NCBI GenBank assembly: GCA_018333395.1
Contig: JAGXSQ010000004.1
Span: 1 to 19,784, forward strand
DNA from: Dethiobacter sp.
GTDB taxonomy: Bacteria; Bacillota_D; Dethiobacteria; Dethiobacterales; Dethiobacteraceae
Length of the DNA stretch: 19,784 bases
Direction of reading: 5' to 3'
Below, piece by piece: positions 6,730 to 14,807 of this stretch (positions are counted from its first letter, which is position 1; each line of letters starts with the position of its first letter). Under the pieces are notes generated by a model that made no database searches, had not been told where the DNA came from, and worked only from the letters and a program-made list of their open reading frames with translations. The translations under genes and the position numbers were made by a program.

Positions 6730-6762
6730 CACTGGATATGTGTCTGGTAAGGAGTGATTGAA

Positions 6763-8031
6763 GTGTTGACGAAGGCTCCAAGGGGGACGCGGGATATTTT
6801 GCCGGCAGAGGCGGAGCGCTGGCGTTTTGTGGAAAGACAGTCAGCGGAGGTCTGCCGCACTTTTGGCTACACAGAGATTCGCACACCCATTTTCGAGCAT
6901 ACGGAGCTGTTCTTGCGAGGCGTGGGGGAAGTAACAGATATTGTGGCCAAGGAGATGTATACTTTCCAGGATCGGGGCGAGAGGTCGGTGACGCTGCGTC
7001 CGGAGGGAACGGCACCGGTCGTCAGGGCTTTCCTAGAGCACGGCCTAGCGGCAGAGGCGCAACCTGTGAAGGTGTATTATACGGGTCCCATGTTTCGCTA
7101 CGACCGGCCGCAGGCTGGTCGCTACCGGCAGTTTCATCAGTTCGGAGTGGAAGTTTTTGGCGCAAGCGACCCAACAGTCGATGCCGAGGTAATGGCGCTG
7201 GCGCTCGTCTTTTTCCGGGCGTTGGGGTTGTCTGATTTTTCCCTGCGTATTAACAGCGTAGGTTGCCCGTCGTGCCGCGAGGCTTACCGGGACAAGCTGC
7301 GGGAGAGGCTGGCCGATAAGCTAGCCGATTTCTGCGCTGACTGTGTGGAGCGCTACGCTAAAAACCCTTTACGCATTATGGACTGCAAAGGGGAAAAGTG
7401 CCGGACTCTGACAGAAGGTGCGCCGTCCATGCTGGAAAATTTGTGCGGAGGGTGCGCGGAGCATTTCCAGGAGGTACGAGAGACGCTTTCAGCACTCGGC
7501 GAAGACTATGTAGTCGACGCTAGGTTGGTCAGAGGTCTGGACTATTACACTAGAACGGCTTTCGAGATTGTTTCGCCCGTTCTGGGGGCGCAAAGCTCAC
7601 TGTGCGGAGGCGGGCGTTATGACCATCTGCTGGCAGCCATTGGCGGCCCAGATCTTCCTGGCATCGGCTTTGCTGTGGGAATCGAGCGGGCGCTACTGGC
7701 AATGGAGGCGGCAGGTGTGATGCCGCCTGCCGCCGACAAACTGGCCGTTTTCGTGGCCACGGCCGGGGATGTTCCAGGCAGGGAGGCGCTGAAGGTAGTT
7801 ATGGCATTACGCCAGGCAGGTCTCGTGGCCGATAAGGATTATCTGGGCCGGAGCGTGCGGGCGCAACTGAAGTTTGCCGACCGGAAAGGCGCTAGGCTCC
7901 TTGTCATCCTGGGGGAAGAGGAACTGGCCCGCAAGCAGGCTGTGATACGGGATATGCGGCGCGGAACGCAGGAAGCGGTGGCGCTTTCGGAACTGGCACC
8001 GCGACTGACCTTGTTGCTGAAGGAGGATTAG
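6763..8031 (+). CDS. hisS: Histidyl-tRNA synthetase
   Basis: Class II synthetase charging tRNA-His in the cytoplasm. The 422-residue product shows the N-terminal [10 protein letters not shown], class II motif 2 ([16 protein letters not shown], about 111-126), the HisRS signatures [13 protein letters not shown] (from about 257) and GGGRYDHL (about 282-289), and a C-terminal anticodon-binding domain. Four cysteine pairs (CPSC, CADC, CKGEKC, CGGC) lie in the central region, as in many clostridial HisRS. The frame opens at a GTG at 6754, but that codon overlaps the Shine-Dalgarno AAGGAG; the GTG at 6763, 8 bases after it, gives the usual N-terminus MLTKAPRGT. aspS follows after 2 bases, so the pair is translationally coupled. 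Control is probably through the leader terminator upstream. Confidence 0.97.
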   Translation: MLTKAPRGTRDILPAEAERWRFVERQSAEVCRTFGYTEIRTPIFEHTELFLRGVGEVTDIVAKEMYTFQDRGERSVTLRPEGTAPVVRAFLEHGLAAEAQPVKVYYTGPMFRYDRPQAGRYRQFHQFGVEVFGASDPTVDAEVMALALVFFRALGLSDFSLRINSVGCPSCREAYRDKLRERLADKLADFCADCVERYAKNPLRIMDCKGEKCRTLTEGAPSMLENLCGGCAEHFQEVRETLSALGEDYVVDARLVRGLDYYTRTAFEIVSPVLGAQSSLCGGGRYDHLLAAIGGPDLPGIGFAVGIERALLAMEAAGVMPPAADKLAVFVATAGDVPGREALKVVMALRQAGLVADKDYLGRSVRAQLKFADRKGARLLVILGEEELARKQAVIRDMRRGTQEAVALSELAPRLTLLLKED

Positions 8032-8033
8032 AG

Positions 8034-9806
8034 ATGACGCAGTTCAGAGACATTTATGCCGGAGAACTCGGGAGCGGGCAGCTTGGCCGAAGCGTGACGC
8101 TAAACGGCTGGGTGCAGCGGCGCCGCGATCACGGCGGGCTGATCTTTATTGACTTGCGCGACCGTAGCGGTCTTGTGCAGGTGGTAGTTAATTCAAAACA
8201 GGCAGCTGCTTTTTCTGTCGCTGAAGAAGTCCGCAGCGAATTTGTGCTGACGGTGCGAGGACGGGTGTTGGCGCGGTCGCCAGAGACAGTTAACCTGAGA
8301 CTGGCTACCGGCGAAGTGGAAGTGTTAGCGGAGGAATTGGTGATATTAAACAAAGCCAAGACACCGCCCTTTTATCTGGAGGATGGCGTGGACGTCGATG
8401 AAAACGTACGTTTAAGGTACCGCTATCTTGATTTGCGGCGGCCAGTAATGCTAGCTGGCCTCACCCTCCGTCACCGCATTTGCAAGTTGACGCGTGATTT
8501 TCTAGATGCGAAAGGGTTTCTGGAAGTAGAGACGCCCATGCTGACACGTAGCACGCCGGAAGGCGCCAGGGACTACCTGGTGCCAAGCCGCGTAAATGCC
8601 GGGAGTTTTTTTGCGCTGCCGCAATCGCCGCAGTTGTTTAAGCAGCTTTTGATGGTAGCGGGCCTAGAGCGCTATTTCCAGATTGCCCGTTGCTTCCGTG
8701 ACGAGGACTTGCGCGCTGACCGTCAGCCAGAATTTACCCAGATTGATATTGAACTATCATTTTGTGACCAGGAAATGGTGCTGACGCTGATGGAACAAAT
8801 GGTGGCCACGCTATTTGCCGGTACTCTCGGCGTAGAGCTTACTGTCCCGTTTCCGCGGCTTACCTATCAAGAGGCTATGGAGCGGTTTGGCAGCGACAAG
8901 CCTGACACGCGTTTCGGAATGGAACTGAAAGACGTTTCGAAGGTAGTGGCAGAGAGTGAGTTTAAAGTCTTCCGTCAGGTGCTGGCGGAAGGAGGGGTGG
9001 TTAAAGGTATTAACGCCACCGGTTGCGGGCACTTCAGCAGAAAGGAAATCGAGGAACTGACGGCGCACGCAGCACAGTTTGGCGCGAGGGGGCTGGCTTA
9101 CTTTTTTGTGGAGACAGGCGGTGTCCGCTCACCCATTGCCAAATTCTTTACCGAGGAACAACTGAACGGAGTCGTCACGCTGCTTGGCGGGCAGCCGGGG
9201 GACCTACTGCTTTTTGTAGCGGATCAAGTCAAAACGGCCTGGGCGGCACTGGGCGCGTTGCGCTTACACCTCGGCGAGCGGCTTGGTTTATTGGTGGAGA
9301 AAAAATGGAGCTTTGTCTGGGTGGTCGATTTCCCTTTACTGGGATATGATGCGGACGAAAAGCGGTACGTAGCCAACCACCACCCCTTTACTGCGCCGCG
9401 CGATGAGGACCTGGCAAAGCTTGCGCATGACCCGGGGGCGGCTCTGGCCAAAGCTTACGACCTAGTGCTAAACGGGGTGGAGATTGGCGGCGGCAGCATC
9501 CGTATCCACCGACGCGAAGTGCAGGAACAGATGTTTACGCTACTCGGATTTACGCAGGAGGAGGCGCGGGAACAGTTCGGCTTTCTTCTGGAAGCTTTTG
9601 AGTATGGCACACCGCCGCACGGGGGCATTGCGCTAGGACTCGACCGGCTGGTGATGTTGCTGGCAGGCAGACAAAGCATCCGCGACTGCATTGCTTTTCC
9701 CAAGACGGCCAGCGCTAGTTGTCTGCTGACCGGCGCTCCGGCTTCCGTTAGTGGACGTCAACTGAAAGAGTTGCACATCAAACTTGTTCTACCAACAGTC
9801 GATTAG
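8034..9806 (+). CDS. aspS: Aspartyl-tRNA synthetase (bacterial type; possibly non-discriminating)
   Basis: Class II synthetase charging tRNA-Asp. The 590-residue length is normal for bacterial AspRS with its GAD insertion. An OB-fold anticodon domain (about 1-110) precedes the catalytic core with motif 2 ([16 protein letters not shown] from 221), [18 protein letters not shown] and motif 3 ([15 protein letters not shown], near the C-terminus). The ATG follows AGGAGG by 8 bases, within the end of hisS. In the anticodon domain residue 33 is His ([10 protein letters not shown]), where Escherichia coli and Bacillus subtilis have Leu. His at this site is associated with AspRS forms that also charge tRNA-Asn, which then needs GatCAB amidotransferase. 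That specificity is inference only. Confidence 0.97.
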   Translation: MTQFRDIYAGELGSGQLGRSVTLNGWVQRRRDHGGLIFIDLRDRSGLVQVVVNSKQAAAFSVAEEVRSEFVLTVRGRVLARSPETVNLRLATGEVEVLAEELVILNKAKTPPFYLEDGVDVDENVRLRYRYLDLRRPVMLAGLTLRHRICKLTRDFLDAKGFLEVETPMLTRSTPEGARDYLVPSRVNAGSFFALPQSPQLFKQLLMVAGLERYFQIARCFRDEDLRADRQPEFTQIDIELSFCDQEMVLTLMEQMVATLFAGTLGVELTVPFPRLTYQEAMERFGSDKPDTRFGMELKDVSKVVAESEFKVFRQVLAEGGVVKGINATGCGHFSRKEIEELTAHAAQFGARGLAYFFVETGGVRSPIAKFFTEEQLNGVVTLLGGQPGDLLLFVADQVKTAWAALGALRLHLGERLGLLVEKKWSFVWVVDFPLLGYDADEKRYVANHHPFTAPRDEDLAKLAHDPGAALAKAYDLVLNGVEIGGGSIRIHRREVQEQMFTLLGFTQEEAREQFGFLLEAFEYGTPPHGGIALGLDRLVMLLAGRQSIRDCIAFPKTASASCLLTGAPASVSGRQLKELHIKLVLPTVD

Positions 9807-9851
9807 CCTGTGCAGGTTTGCTCCTGGAAGATTAACTTTGAATAGACACCC

Positions 9852-9916
9852 GTGCCGTCTGCGGCACCACCAGGAAGGGAAAATCACGCAGATGCCGGCT
9901 TTCGCAGGAATGACAG
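9852..9916. repeat. Possible degenerate intergenic repeat (PAFAGMT type)
   Basis: A small hairpin, GTGCCG-TCTG-CGGCAC (9852-9867), is followed by ATGCCGGCTTTCGCAGGAAT and GACAG (9892-9916). The latter is a variant of the dispersed CCGGCTTTCGC(C/A)GGAATGACA palindromes found between genes in many bacterial genomes, whose spurious translation reads PAFAGMT. Only one copy lies in the window, so the repeat nature cannot be shown here. Confidence 0.4.
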
Positions 9917-9942
9917 AGAGTGTTTTCAGAGTAGAACCTGCC

Positions 9943-9987
9943 TTAAATAAGCGGAAGCCCCCGTGACGGGGGCTTCCGCTTATTTAA
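9943..9987. terminator. Bidirectional terminator between convergent aspS and nuoE-like genes
   Basis: A perfect 21-bp stem (9943-9963 with 9967-9987) and a TGA loop; the GC core is GCGGAAGCCCCCG. The AT-rich foot (TTAAATAA/TTATTTAA) supplies a modest T-rich tail on both strands. It overlaps the last codons and stop of the nuoE-like gene, so the nuoE mRNA 3' end is probably folded inside its own coding end. Confidence 0.85.
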
Positions 9988-10441
9988 GTTCCTGGATGAT
10001 CTTGTTCATCTCCGAAACGGCCATGTTTCCATGGTATTTTTGGTCCACGATCACTAGGGGGCCAAGCGCGCAGGCCCCTAGGCAGTTAACGGTATCCAGG
10101 GAAACCTCGCCATCTGGCGTCGTCTCGCCGCGTTCGAGGCAAAGGCAACGGGAAACTTCATCCACCAGCTTTTCACTGCCGCGGACATGGCAAGCCGTTC
10201 CCGTACAGATCACGATCTGGTGGCGGCCGCGCGGGGTGAGCGAAAACAGCTTGTAAAATGTGGCCAAGCTGTAAATCTCAATTAACGGCATACCCAGTTT
10301 GTCAGCCAGTTCAGCAAGGACGGACTCCGGCAGATAACGGTACCGCTCCTGGATAGCCACGAGGATGTTGATGATCGCACGCCGGTTCTGGGCAATCAGT
10401 TGGTCCAGATCCAGGACTTCCTGTGCCTGTTGCTTACACAT
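9980..10441 (-). CDS. NuoE-like [2Fe-2S] thioredoxin-fold subunit
   Basis: Homologue of NuoE, HndA and the HydC-type subunit of bifurcating hydrogenases, which relays electrons between NuoF-type flavin centres and partner subunits. From the ATG at 10441 the product has 153 residues: a helical N-terminal domain (RYLPESVLAELADKLG, IEIYSLATFYKLF) and a thioredoxin-like ferredoxin with cysteines 79, 84, 120 and 124 (CTGTAC...CLGAC, the family's C-x4-C and C-x3-C pairs). The frame can start five codons earlier (10456), but that start lacks a Shine-Dalgarno, whereas GGGAGCAGG precedes 10441. It is last in the operon, 18 bases after the glutamate-synthase-like gene. Placing NuoE last is unusual: in hnd and nuo operons it comes before NuoF. 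Confidence 0.93.
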   Translation of the reverse strand: MCKQQAQEVLDLDQLIAQNRRAIINILVAIQERYRYLPESVLAELADKLGMPLIEIYSLATFYKLFSLTPRGRHQIVICTGTACHVRGSEKLVDEVSRCLCLERGETTPDGEVSLDTVNCLGACALGPLVIVDQKYHGNMAVSEMNKIIQELK

Positions 10442-10459
10442 TTTTCCTGCTCCCATCTT

Positions 10460-12049
10460 TTAGAGTCGCCCGTCTAAAACTGCTTCCGCTTCTTCCCGAT
10501 CCAGGTCCATCACATATGGTATACCACTGATTTCGCTTGCTTCTTTGGTCAGGGCAGCCAAGTCATTGCGGCTGACATGCTCCAAGCTAAATTTCCGGCT
10601 GCCGCACAGCAGTTGCCTTGTACCTTGGGCCAGCCGCTCATAGTAAGTGTACAGCCCCAGAGCCGCCGGGGGAACTTTGGCAAAAGCTTCTGCCCCTAGT
10701 TGGTGCTTCATTTCCGCGGCAGTGACAAAAACTTCTTCCACCGTAGTGCCAAACCGTTCCACATAGACGGGCAGCTTCCGTTCATCAAGCTTCTTGCCGA
10801 TCGTTTTGCCCACCATCGCCGCAGCAATCGGCGAACGGGCCATACCGATAGCCTTCACAAAAGGTGCGCCAAGAGCCAGTCCCTTAACAATCTGGTCTTC
10901 CATGGTGAAGCCGCCGGCAAAGATAACATCCGGCACGTATTCGCCACGAGCCGCCAGGCGCTTACAGTAATTATAAGTCAGCGAATGGAGCTCTACAATA
11001 GGTACGCCCCACTCATTCATCATCCGCCAGGGGCTCATACCGGTACCGCCACCGGCACCGTCTACCGTCAGGTAGTCAATTTTGGCCACCGAAGCAAATT
11101 TCACCGCGCGGGCCAGGTCTACCGGCCGGTAAGCACCTGTCTTCAGGGAAATATACTTGGCGCCCGCCGCCCTTAATTCTTCCACCCGCGCCAGGAAAGA
11201 AGTCCACTCCACCATGCCAACCCTGGAATGACGCTCAAATTCCTTGAAAGCACCGCGAGTAAAAGACTCTATAACCACAGGGTCTTCCGGATCCGGCAAA
11301 ACGACATAGCCCCGTCTTTTCAACAGCTGCGCCTTAGACAGGTCGCTAATCTTCACTTCCCCACCAATGTCTTTGGCTCCTTGTCCCCATTTCAGTTCGA
11401 CAATTTCCACACCCAGTTCCCGAACCGCATATTCCTGGGCGCCAAGTCGGGTGTCTTCCACGTTGGCCTGCACCACGATAGCACCGTACCCGTCTTGCTG
11501 CCATTCCTGGAACTGCCTGACCCGCTTCTTTAAGTCTACAGTATCTACCACGCGGCCATTTTCAAACCGCGCCTCCGGGTCCATACCGACTACGTTTTCG
11601 CCGATGGTCAGTATGGTGCCGGCTAAGGCCGAGCCGACAGCCAAGCCCTCCCAGTTGTTCTTGGCGATGTTGGTAGAGCCAATTCCGGGAATAACGAAAG
11701 GTAGCTTTAATTTAATGCCCCGGTCACGCCCCAGCCTCGTTTCCAGATTAACGGCCGGAAAAATTGCTTTATCGCTGTCCGCCTCGATGCCAACAGCGCC
11801 CACAGCCGTACCCATAATGGAAAAATGGGAGTAATCGACCGGATAGTCTTTCTCGGAAGCGGTAGTTATGATGCCGAAAGGTTGCGGATAAATGGTTTCA
11901 TGGCCGCGGTAGGCAGATTTGCCGATTTCACACATCCCGACGCAGCCTTCCACACAGGTGGCACACATGCCACTAAACGGGCTAACCGCACCTTCTGTCC
12001 GGTTTTTGGTCAAAGTGGCAGCCGACACGTTAGGCTTGGAAAATGTCAT
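10460..12049 (-). CDS. FMN-binding glutamate-synthase-family protein with N-terminal four-Cys motif
   Basis: Homologous to the FMN/2-oxoglutarate-binding barrel of glutamate synthase (GltB central domain). The 529 residues show KWGQGAKDIGGEVK (220-233), TGAYRPVDLARAVKFA (304-319), the FMN-loop DGAGGGTGMSPW (330-341) and FAGGFTMEDQIVKGLALGA (377-395). Three departures stand out: no glutamine amidotransferase domain; no C-x5-C cluster motif after the barrel glycines (ordinary GltB has CPVG there, this protein MARSPIAAAM); and an added CATCVEGCVGMC motif, Cys29/32/36/40, likely to bind an Fe-S cluster. The ATG follows AGGAGGT by 7 bases. Its operon partners are NADH-flavin and Fe-S subunits, not GltD. 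A redox reaction on an amino or 2-oxo acid is plausible; the substrate is unknown. Confidence 0.88.
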   Translation of the reverse strand: MTFSKPNVSAATLTKNRTEGAVSPFSGMCATCVEGCVGMCEIGKSAYRGHETIYPQPFGIITTASEKDYPVDYSHFSIMGTAVGAVGIEADSDKAIFPAVNLETRLGRDRGIKLKLPFVIPGIGSTNIAKNNWEGLAVGSALAGTILTIGENVVGMDPEARFENGRVVDTVDLKKRVRQFQEWQQDGYGAIVVQANVEDTRLGAQEYAVRELGVEIVELKWGQGAKDIGGEVKISDLSKAQLLKRRGYVVLPDPEDPVVIESFTRGAFKEFERHSRVGMVEWTSFLARVEELRAAGAKYISLKTGAYRPVDLARAVKFASVAKIDYLTVDGAGGGTGMSPWRMMNEWGVPIVELHSLTYNYCKRLAARGEYVPDVIFAGGFTMEDQIVKGLALGAPFVKAIGMARSPIAAAMVGKTIGKKLDERKLPVYVERFGTTVEEVFVTAAEMKHQLGAEAFAKVPPAALGLYTYYERLAQGTRQLLCGSRKFSLEHVSRNDLAALTKEASEISGIPYVMDLDREEAEAVLDGRL

Positions 12050-12079
12050 TGCTTTTACCTCCTGAAATCTGTTAATAAT

Positions 12080-12760
12080 TTATTTTTTGGCCGCACTGTC
12101 GGCTTCACAGGCCACGCACGGATCCAGATAACACATCATATCGTCGAACTTTTCCAGGCACGGTGGCGCAAGATTCAGGCACGCATTACAGACAGCGCTC
12201 TTTTCCTCCGGCCCTTGGCAGCGCGCCTGGCACACCGGACAGATATACATACAGGCGCCGCACAGGCGGCAGTCCCGGCTTTTTTTACGGAAAAAGGTGG
12301 TTACTTCCCGTTTTTCTCCCCGTCCTGTAAAGCCGAGGGCCTTCGCCTGCATCTGCTCTTCACACATCCGCACGCACAGACCGCATAAGATACAGTCCTC
12401 GTGGCGCGTCCGGAACCTAACCTGCGTCACATGGTGCTTGGAGGCCAGATCCTGCAGCACTTTAGAGGACGGGCAGGTCGCCAAGTACATTTCCAGCAGC
12501 AACCGACGCGTCTTCACAACACGGTTGGAAGCGGTCCGGACCTGCAAACCCTCCGTAGCCTGGTAAGTACAGGAAGTAACTAGGCGTGAGCGGCTACCCG
12601 TACCAATCTCCACCAGACAAAGGCGACACGCCCCGTATGGTGTCAGGCCCTCGTGATGGCACAAGGTAGGAATTTCCAGGCCGTAAAACCTGGCTGCCTC
12701 CAGCAGCGTTGTTCCCTCCAACACGGACACTTCCAGTCCGTTTAGGATAAAATTAACCAT
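12080..12760 (-). CDS. NuoG/HydA N-terminal-like Fe-S electron-transfer subunit, cysteine-rich C-terminus
   Basis: Electron-relay protein resembling the N-terminal Fe-S region of NuoG and of HydA of bifurcating hydrogenases, without any catalytic domain. Residues 1-80 form a plant-type [2Fe-2S] ferredoxin (Cys34, 45, 48, 64). The NuoG His-Cys3 cluster is degenerate, with Cys96 alone. Two [4Fe-4S] motifs follow: Cys123/126/129/133 and Cys164/167/170/174. The last 50 residues carry eight more cysteines (177, 181, 191, 194, 201, 210, 215, 218) in no motif I recognise. The 226-residue protein has no molybdopterin or H-cluster domain. It starts 11 bases after the NuoF-like stop, with AGGGGG 7 bases before the ATG. 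It probably wires the flavoprotein to the glutamate-synthase-like subunit. Confidence 0.88.
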   Translation of the reverse strand: MVNFILNGLEVSVLEGTTLLEAARFYGLEIPTLCHHEGLTPYGACRLCLVEIGTGSRSRLVTSCTYQATEGLQVRTASNRVVKTRRLLLEMYLATCPSSKVLQDLASKHHVTQVRFRTRHEDCILCGLCVRMCEEQMQAKALGFTGRGEKREVTTFFRKKSRDCRLCGACMYICPVCQARCQGPEEKSAVCNACLNLAPPCLEKFDDMMCYLDPCVACEADSAAKK

Positions 12761-12771
12761 TGGTTTTCCCC

Positions 12772-14625
12772 CTAGCTTCTCTGGATAGCGCTGAATTTGC
12801 AGGAATCAAGGCAAACGCCACATTTGCTGCACAACTTTGCAGCTATGGAATGAGCTTGTCCTTTCAGGCCGGAAACGGCGCCTGTCGGGCATTTCCTGGC
12901 GCAGACACCACAGCCGGTACATGCTTCCGCCAATACGCTAAAGCTGACAAGAGCTTTGCACACACCTGCCGGGCATTTTTTCTCCACGATATGCGCCCGG
13001 TACTCCTCCGGAAAGTACCTGATCGTGGAAAGCACCGGGTTTGGCGCGCTCTGTCCCAGTCCGCACATGGACGCGTCTTTTACCGCCTCCGCCACCTCCA
13101 CCAGCAGCTCCAGGCTCTCCCCCGTCCCGCGCCCGGCTGTAATTTCCTCAATGACCTCCAGCATACGAGTGATGCCTTCCCGGCAGGAAAAACACTTGCC
13201 ACACGATTCATCTTTGAGAAAGGTAAGGAAGTAACGGGCAATGTCCACCATACACGTATCTTCATCCATAACGATCATCCCGCCGGACCCCATCATGGAG
13301 CCGGCCGCGGACAACTCGTCAAAGTCTGTAGGCATTTCCAGAATAGAGGCAGGCAGGCAACCACCGGAAGGCCCACCGGTCTGGACGGCCTTAAACTGCT
13401 TGTCGTCCTTAATGCCCCCGCCAATCCGGTAAATAATTTCGCTCAAACTCAAGCCAATCGGCACTTCCACTAAGCCCGTGTTGTTGACCTTGCCTGCCAG
13501 GCAAAAAATCTTTGTGCCACCCGACTTTTCCGTCCCGCACTTGGCATACTCTGCGGCCCCCACCTTAATAATCAGCGGAACATTAGCCAACGTCTCCACG
13601 TTGTTAATCACCGTCGGCCGCCCCAGATACCCGTGCTCTACCAGGTGCGGCGGTTTCTGTCGCGGCTCTCCCACCCGACCCTCCAGTGAAGCAATCAGGG
13701 CGGTAGACTCACCGCAGATAAAAACCCCGCCACCGAGAAAAACATCCACCTCAAAGTTAAAACCGGAGCCCAGGATATTGCTCCCCAGCAACCCCATTTC
13801 CCGCGCCTGCAGAATGGCCCGCCGCACACGCTGCAAAGCCAGAGGATACTCAGCCCGCACATAAACCATCCCATTATTGGCGCCAATAGCGTAGCCGCCA
13901 ATAATCATCCCTTCCAGCACCGCATGCGGGTCGCTCTCCAGCAGGTAGCCGTCCATAAAGGCACCGGGATCCCCTTCGTCAGCATTGCAGACCAGGTATT
14001 TCTCCGCACCCGGCTGACGTAGCGCTTCCGCCCATTTTTTGCCGGTAGGGAAGCCGGCGCCGCCACGCCCCCGCAATTTTGACCGCGACACCTCGTCAAT
14101 CACCGCTTCCGGCGTCATGGTCAGCGCCTTGGCCAGCGACAGATAGCCGCCGGCAGCAATGTATTCACGGATTTCCTCCGGGTCAAGCTTACCGGCTCTA
14201 GCCAACACCTGCCTGTCCTGACGAAAATAGAACGGCACCTCATCCTGCGTCAGGCAACTGCTGCCATCCGCTTTTTTATACAGTAGGCGCTCCACCGGCT
14301 CCCCTAGGATAGCGTTGTCCACTATCTCTTGAACATCAGCCGGCTTAACACCGGTATAGAAAATACCCGCCGGCAGAACGCACATCAATGGTCCCTGCTG
14401 GCATAACCCCTGGCAACCGCTGCACGCCGCTATCGCCTCTACCGCCATTCCCGTCTCCAAAACACGCTGAAATTCCCGGAAAACATCCAGAGAACCGTTA
14501 ACGATACAGCCCGTCCCAGCGCAAACTAAGAAGCGATGTTTCAGCTCGCTTTGGCGTTCGGCAAAAAGAGCTGCTACTCTTTGCAAATCGTCTACGGCCC
14601 TGACCGTTTCCATCTCCGTACTCAT
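12772..14625 (-). CDS. NuoF/HydB/HndC-like NADH-binding flavoprotein with extra Fe-S domains
   Basis: Homologue of the NAD(H)- and FMN-binding subunit of bifurcating hydrogenases (HydB) and Hnd complexes (HndC). Domains in order over 617 residues: a [2Fe-2S] thioredoxin-like domain (Cys35, 40, 71, 75); the FMN/NADH core with LRGRGGAGFPTGKKW (184-198), CNADEGDPGAF (213-223) and CGESTALIASLEG (304-316); the N3-type [4Fe-4S] site (Cys475, 478, 481, 521); then a C-terminal extension with Cys551/556 and two ferredoxin motifs (Cys569/572/575/579 and 599/602/605/609). That extension is typical of soluble bifurcating enzymes and absent from ordinary complex I NuoF. It is first in the operon; the start follows AAGGGTGA. 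No clear promoter could be assigned upstream. Confidence 0.95.
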   Translation of the reverse strand: MSTEMETVRAVDDLQRVAALFAERQSELKHRFLVCAGTGCIVNGSLDVFREFQRVLETGMAVEAIAACSGCQGLCQQGPLMCVLPAGIFYTGVKPADVQEIVDNAILGEPVERLLYKKADGSSCLTQDEVPFYFRQDRQVLARAGKLDPEEIREYIAAGGYLSLAKALTMTPEAVIDEVSRSKLRGRGGAGFPTGKKWAEALRQPGAEKYLVCNADEGDPGAFMDGYLLESDPHAVLEGMIIGGYAIGANNGMVYVRAEYPLALQRVRRAILQAREMGLLGSNILGSGFNFEVDVFLGGGVFICGESTALIASLEGRVGEPRQKPPHLVEHGYLGRPTVINNVETLANVPLIIKVGAAEYAKCGTEKSGGTKIFCLAGKVNNTGLVEVPIGLSLSEIIYRIGGGIKDDKQFKAVQTGGPSGGCLPASILEMPTDFDELSAAGSMMGSGGMIVMDEDTCMVDIARYFLTFLKDESCGKCFSCREGITRMLEVIEEITAGRGTGESLELLVEVAEAVKDASMCGLGQSAPNPVLSTIRYFPEEYRAHIVEKKCPAGVCKALVSFSVLAEACTGCGVCARKCPTGAVSGLKGQAHSIAAKLCSKCGVCLDSCKFSAIQRS

Positions 14626-14770
14626 CGTCTCACCCTTTCACCCTGCTGACAGACAGAATATCCTATCCAAACATTAATCAATAAAAGAACTGTTATTCCA
14701 TTCTACGGGGAGAACAAAAGACCTTTTCCACGATGCAAAATTATCATGAGCCTCTCCCGCAATGAATGTC

Positions 14771-14799
14771 TTGACTTCCGGGAAAATATGCGTTATGAT
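14771..14799 (+). promoter_or_regulatory. Sigma-A-type promoter of the CoA-disulfide reductase fusion gene
   Basis: TTGACT (14771-14776), a 17-bp spacer and TATGAT (14794-14799), each with one mismatch to consensus. Predicted start near 14806, about 75 bases before the ATG. It lies in the 255-base divergent region shared with the NuoF operon. Confidence 0.8.
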
Positions 14800-14807
14800 T
14801 GCCATAA

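Noticed and set aside
9784..9966. 60-codon frame after aspS
   Set aside because: It overlaps the end of aspS, runs through the repeat-like sequence and into the terminator stem, and its PAFAGMT segment is typical of spurious repeat translation.
9980..14625. [FeFe]-hydrogenase or complex I operon
   Set aside because: No H-cluster motifs, no molybdopterin domain, no NuoB/C/D or membrane subunits; the only additional catalytic candidate is the glutamate-synthase-like barrel.
14640..14770. Promoter for the NuoF-like operon
   Set aside because: Only poor pairs (TTATTG-N18-TATTCT, TTCTTT-N18-TAGGAT) were found on the minus strand, and none was good enough to list.
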